NCBI GenBank assembly: GCA_016463705.1
Contig: JAEMQU010000003.1
Span: forward strand, 11,198-75,197
Length of the DNA stretch: 64,000 nt
Source: Opitutales bacterium
GTDB taxonomy: Bacteria > Verrucomicrobiota > Verrucomicrobiia > Opitutales > UBA953
Reading direction: 5' to 3'
Within the stretch, counting starts at the first letter, position 1, and every line of letters starts with the position of its first letter. The position numbers and the translations under genes were made by a program. The notes under the pieces were generated by a model that was not told the DNA's origin, ran no database searches, and worked only from the letters and a program-made list of their open reading frames with translations. This document shows, one piece after another, positions 62,564 to 64,000 of this stretch.

Positions 62564-62626
62564 TTACCGCTTGCCAATCGGCACCTCACTTATTTGCTAC
62601 GACCTTCCAAGGAGAACAAAACTACT

Positions 62627-62857
62627 ATGTCCCGTATCTGCAGCGTCACCGGCAAGCGCCCCGTCAAAGGCCGTCGAATCATTCACCGTGGTCAATCCAA
62701 GAAGAGTGGTGGTATCGGCTTCCAGCTCGTTAAACAAACGAAGCGTGTCTTTCGCCCCAATGTTCAACGCATTCGCGTTCTCCAACCTAATGGTTCGGTG
62801 AAACGCCAATGGGTTTCGGTTAAAGCCATCAAAGCTGGTTTAGTAACTAAAGCCTAA
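62627..62857 (+). CDS. rpmB: 50S ribosomal protein bL28
   Basis: MSRICSVTGKRPVKGRRIIHRGQSKKSGGIGFQLVKQTKRVFRPNVQRIRV; AAGGAG upstream. Confidence 0.95.
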   Translation: MSRICSVTGKRPVKGRRIIHRGQSKKSGGIGFQLVKQTKRVFRPNVQRIRVLQPNGSVKRQWVSVKAIKAGLVTKA

Positions 62858-62875
62858 TTTCAAAAATTAGCTTAA

Positions 62876-62906
62876 CAAAAAACCCCGCCACTCGCGGGGT
62901 TTTTTA
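62876..62906 (+). terminator. Rho-independent terminator of rpmB
   Basis: aaaaaaccccgc/gcggggtttttt stem-loop. Confidence 0.88.
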
Positions 62907-62928
62907 TTGGGCGTCTCAGCCGCGTTTA

Positions 62929-63345
62929 TTATTTCGAAAACAAATTTTGAATGAGGTCGTTGCGCCAGAGCACTCCGACCCAAATGGCTACCGCGGAAAG
63001 AATGGTGAGGAAGACGGCGGCACTGCCCATGTCCTTCGCGCGTTTCGCCAAAGGGTGACGATCGAGAGAAATGTGGTCGGTGTTCGCCTCAATCGCTGAG
63101 TTAATTAATTCTACGATGAGAATCATTTGCAGAACAGAAAAGAGCAGGGCGCGTTCGACTGCCGATACGGGAATGAACCAAGCAACAATGGAAAGAGGAA
63201 TGACGACGATGAGTTCCTGTTTGAAAGCTTCTTCGTGTTGAGCGGCGGCCTTCAGTCCATCCCAGGTGTAGAAGAGTGCATTGATTAATCGACCAAAGCC
63301 ACCTTTGGACTTCATCGTTTCACCGTAGTTTTTAGGCGGTTGCAT
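62929..63345 (-). CDS. dgkA: Diacylglycerol kinase family protein
   Basis: NALFYTWDGLKAAAQHEEAFKQEL; ELINSAIEANTDHISLDRHPLAKRAKDMGSAAVFL. Confidence 0.93.
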   Translation of the reverse strand: MQPPKNYGETMKSKGGFGRLINALFYTWDGLKAAAQHEEAFKQELIVVIPLSIVAWFIPVSAVERALLFSVLQMILIVELINSAIEANTDHISLDRHPLAKRAKDMGSAAVFLTILSAVAIWVGVLWRNDLIQNLFSK

Positions 63346-63465
63346 AGGCTTTATCTAAGTTATTTAGAGAAATCTGAATAGGGCAAAGCCAATTTATCCC
63401 TTAAAACGCTTGCCAGAGGGGGGTGTAGCCCTAGGTTTCTGGGTTCTCTCAACAGAAAACATACC

Positions 63466-63717
63466 ATGCGCGACGACTATTTGATGGAAGCTAAAAAAAA
63501 GATTACTGATCCCAATATTTTAATTAATGTTGTCTCACGCCGCGTGAAACAGCTCCGTGCCACTGCCGAGCGCCAACAGGGTGCACCGGCCAAGTATAAG
63601 CATTTATTAGGGGGCGATCTCTACGAAACCCTCTCGCCTGAAGATATCGCCCTTCGTGAAATTATCGAAGATAAGATTACTTGGAACTTCGCCCCTGAAG
63701 ACCAAGTTCAGTCCTAA
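63466..63717 (+). CDS. rpoZ: Probable RNA polymerase omega subunit
   Basis: 83 aa; ITDPNILINVVSRRVKQL resembles the omega N-terminal region; next to smpB. Confidence 0.65.
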   Translation: MRDDYLMEAKKKITDPNILINVVSRRVKQLRATAERQQGAPAKYKHLLGGDLYETLSPEDIALREIIEDKITWNFAPEDQVQS

Positions 63718-63769
63718 TCTTCTTTACCTAGGGAGGACGGGGTTGAGCGGTTATTTTATCCACTAACCT

Positions 63770-64000
63770 ATGTCCGCCCGCAAAGAACAGTCATTGCCCG
63801 AGGTTAATAACCCGAAGGCGGGACGCGACTACTTCATTGGGCAGACCTTTGAGGCGGGTCTGGTTTTGCTGGGTACCGAAGTAAAATCCCTCCGCCTCGG
63901 TCGCGCCAACATCGCTGACTCTTTCGTCCGCCTCACTCCTAAGGGCCCCGTCCTTTTTCACGCCCACATCGCGGAGTACGATTTTGGTAATCATAATAAT
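63770..64000 (+). CDS. smpB: SsrA-binding protein, 3' truncated by window end
   Basis: NPKAGRDYFIGQTFEAGLVLLGTEVKSLRLGRANIADSFVRL...HIAEYDFGN. Confidence 0.95.
   Translation, partial: MSARKEQSLPEVNNPKAGRDYFIGQTFEAGLVLLGTEVKSLRLGRANIADSFVRLTPKGPVLFHAHIAEYDFGNHNN

Overview
This 64 kb window looks like a gene-dense core-genome segment. From protein motifs and gene content I infer a Verrucomicrobiota (Opitutae-like) bacterium; no search was run. It carries a partial type III glutamine synthetase, rpsU, smc, an HtrA-like protease, and tRNA-Thr–tuf–tRNA-Trp–secE–nusG–rplKAJL–rpoBC. A three-gene exopolysaccharide-type cassette follows (beta-barrel, Wza-like, Wzc-like BY-kinase), then M48 protease/sppA, a conserved family of unknown function, LysR, yggS, recN, SDR, hpf, mpl, ribF–truB–nrnA, clpC, a PEP-CTERM metalloprotease, a KS/ACP pair, mcsA–mcsB, rbfA–infB–nusA, ettA, malQ, a surA-like PPIase, mfd, parA, fabV, an aminotransferase, rpmB, dgkA, an rpoZ-like gene and partial smpB. 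I saw no rRNA, CRISPR array, prophage or IS element. The most interesting signals are: (1) a Wzc-type BY-kinase with an N-terminal (YGGG)n Gly/Tyr repeat containing 14 tyrosines; (2) a 16-codon leader ORF with a perfect AGGAGG that overlaps the clpC start codon; (3) a strong intrinsic-terminator hairpin in the nusA 5' leader, suggesting NusA autoregulation by attenuation; (4) a McsA–McsB–ClpC protein-arginine-phosphorylation set in an apparently Gram-negative organism; (5) a TM/Cys-cluster/Asp8/Lys-tail microprotein directly downstream of a PEP-CTERM metalloprotease. All functional statements beyond sequence motifs are inference.
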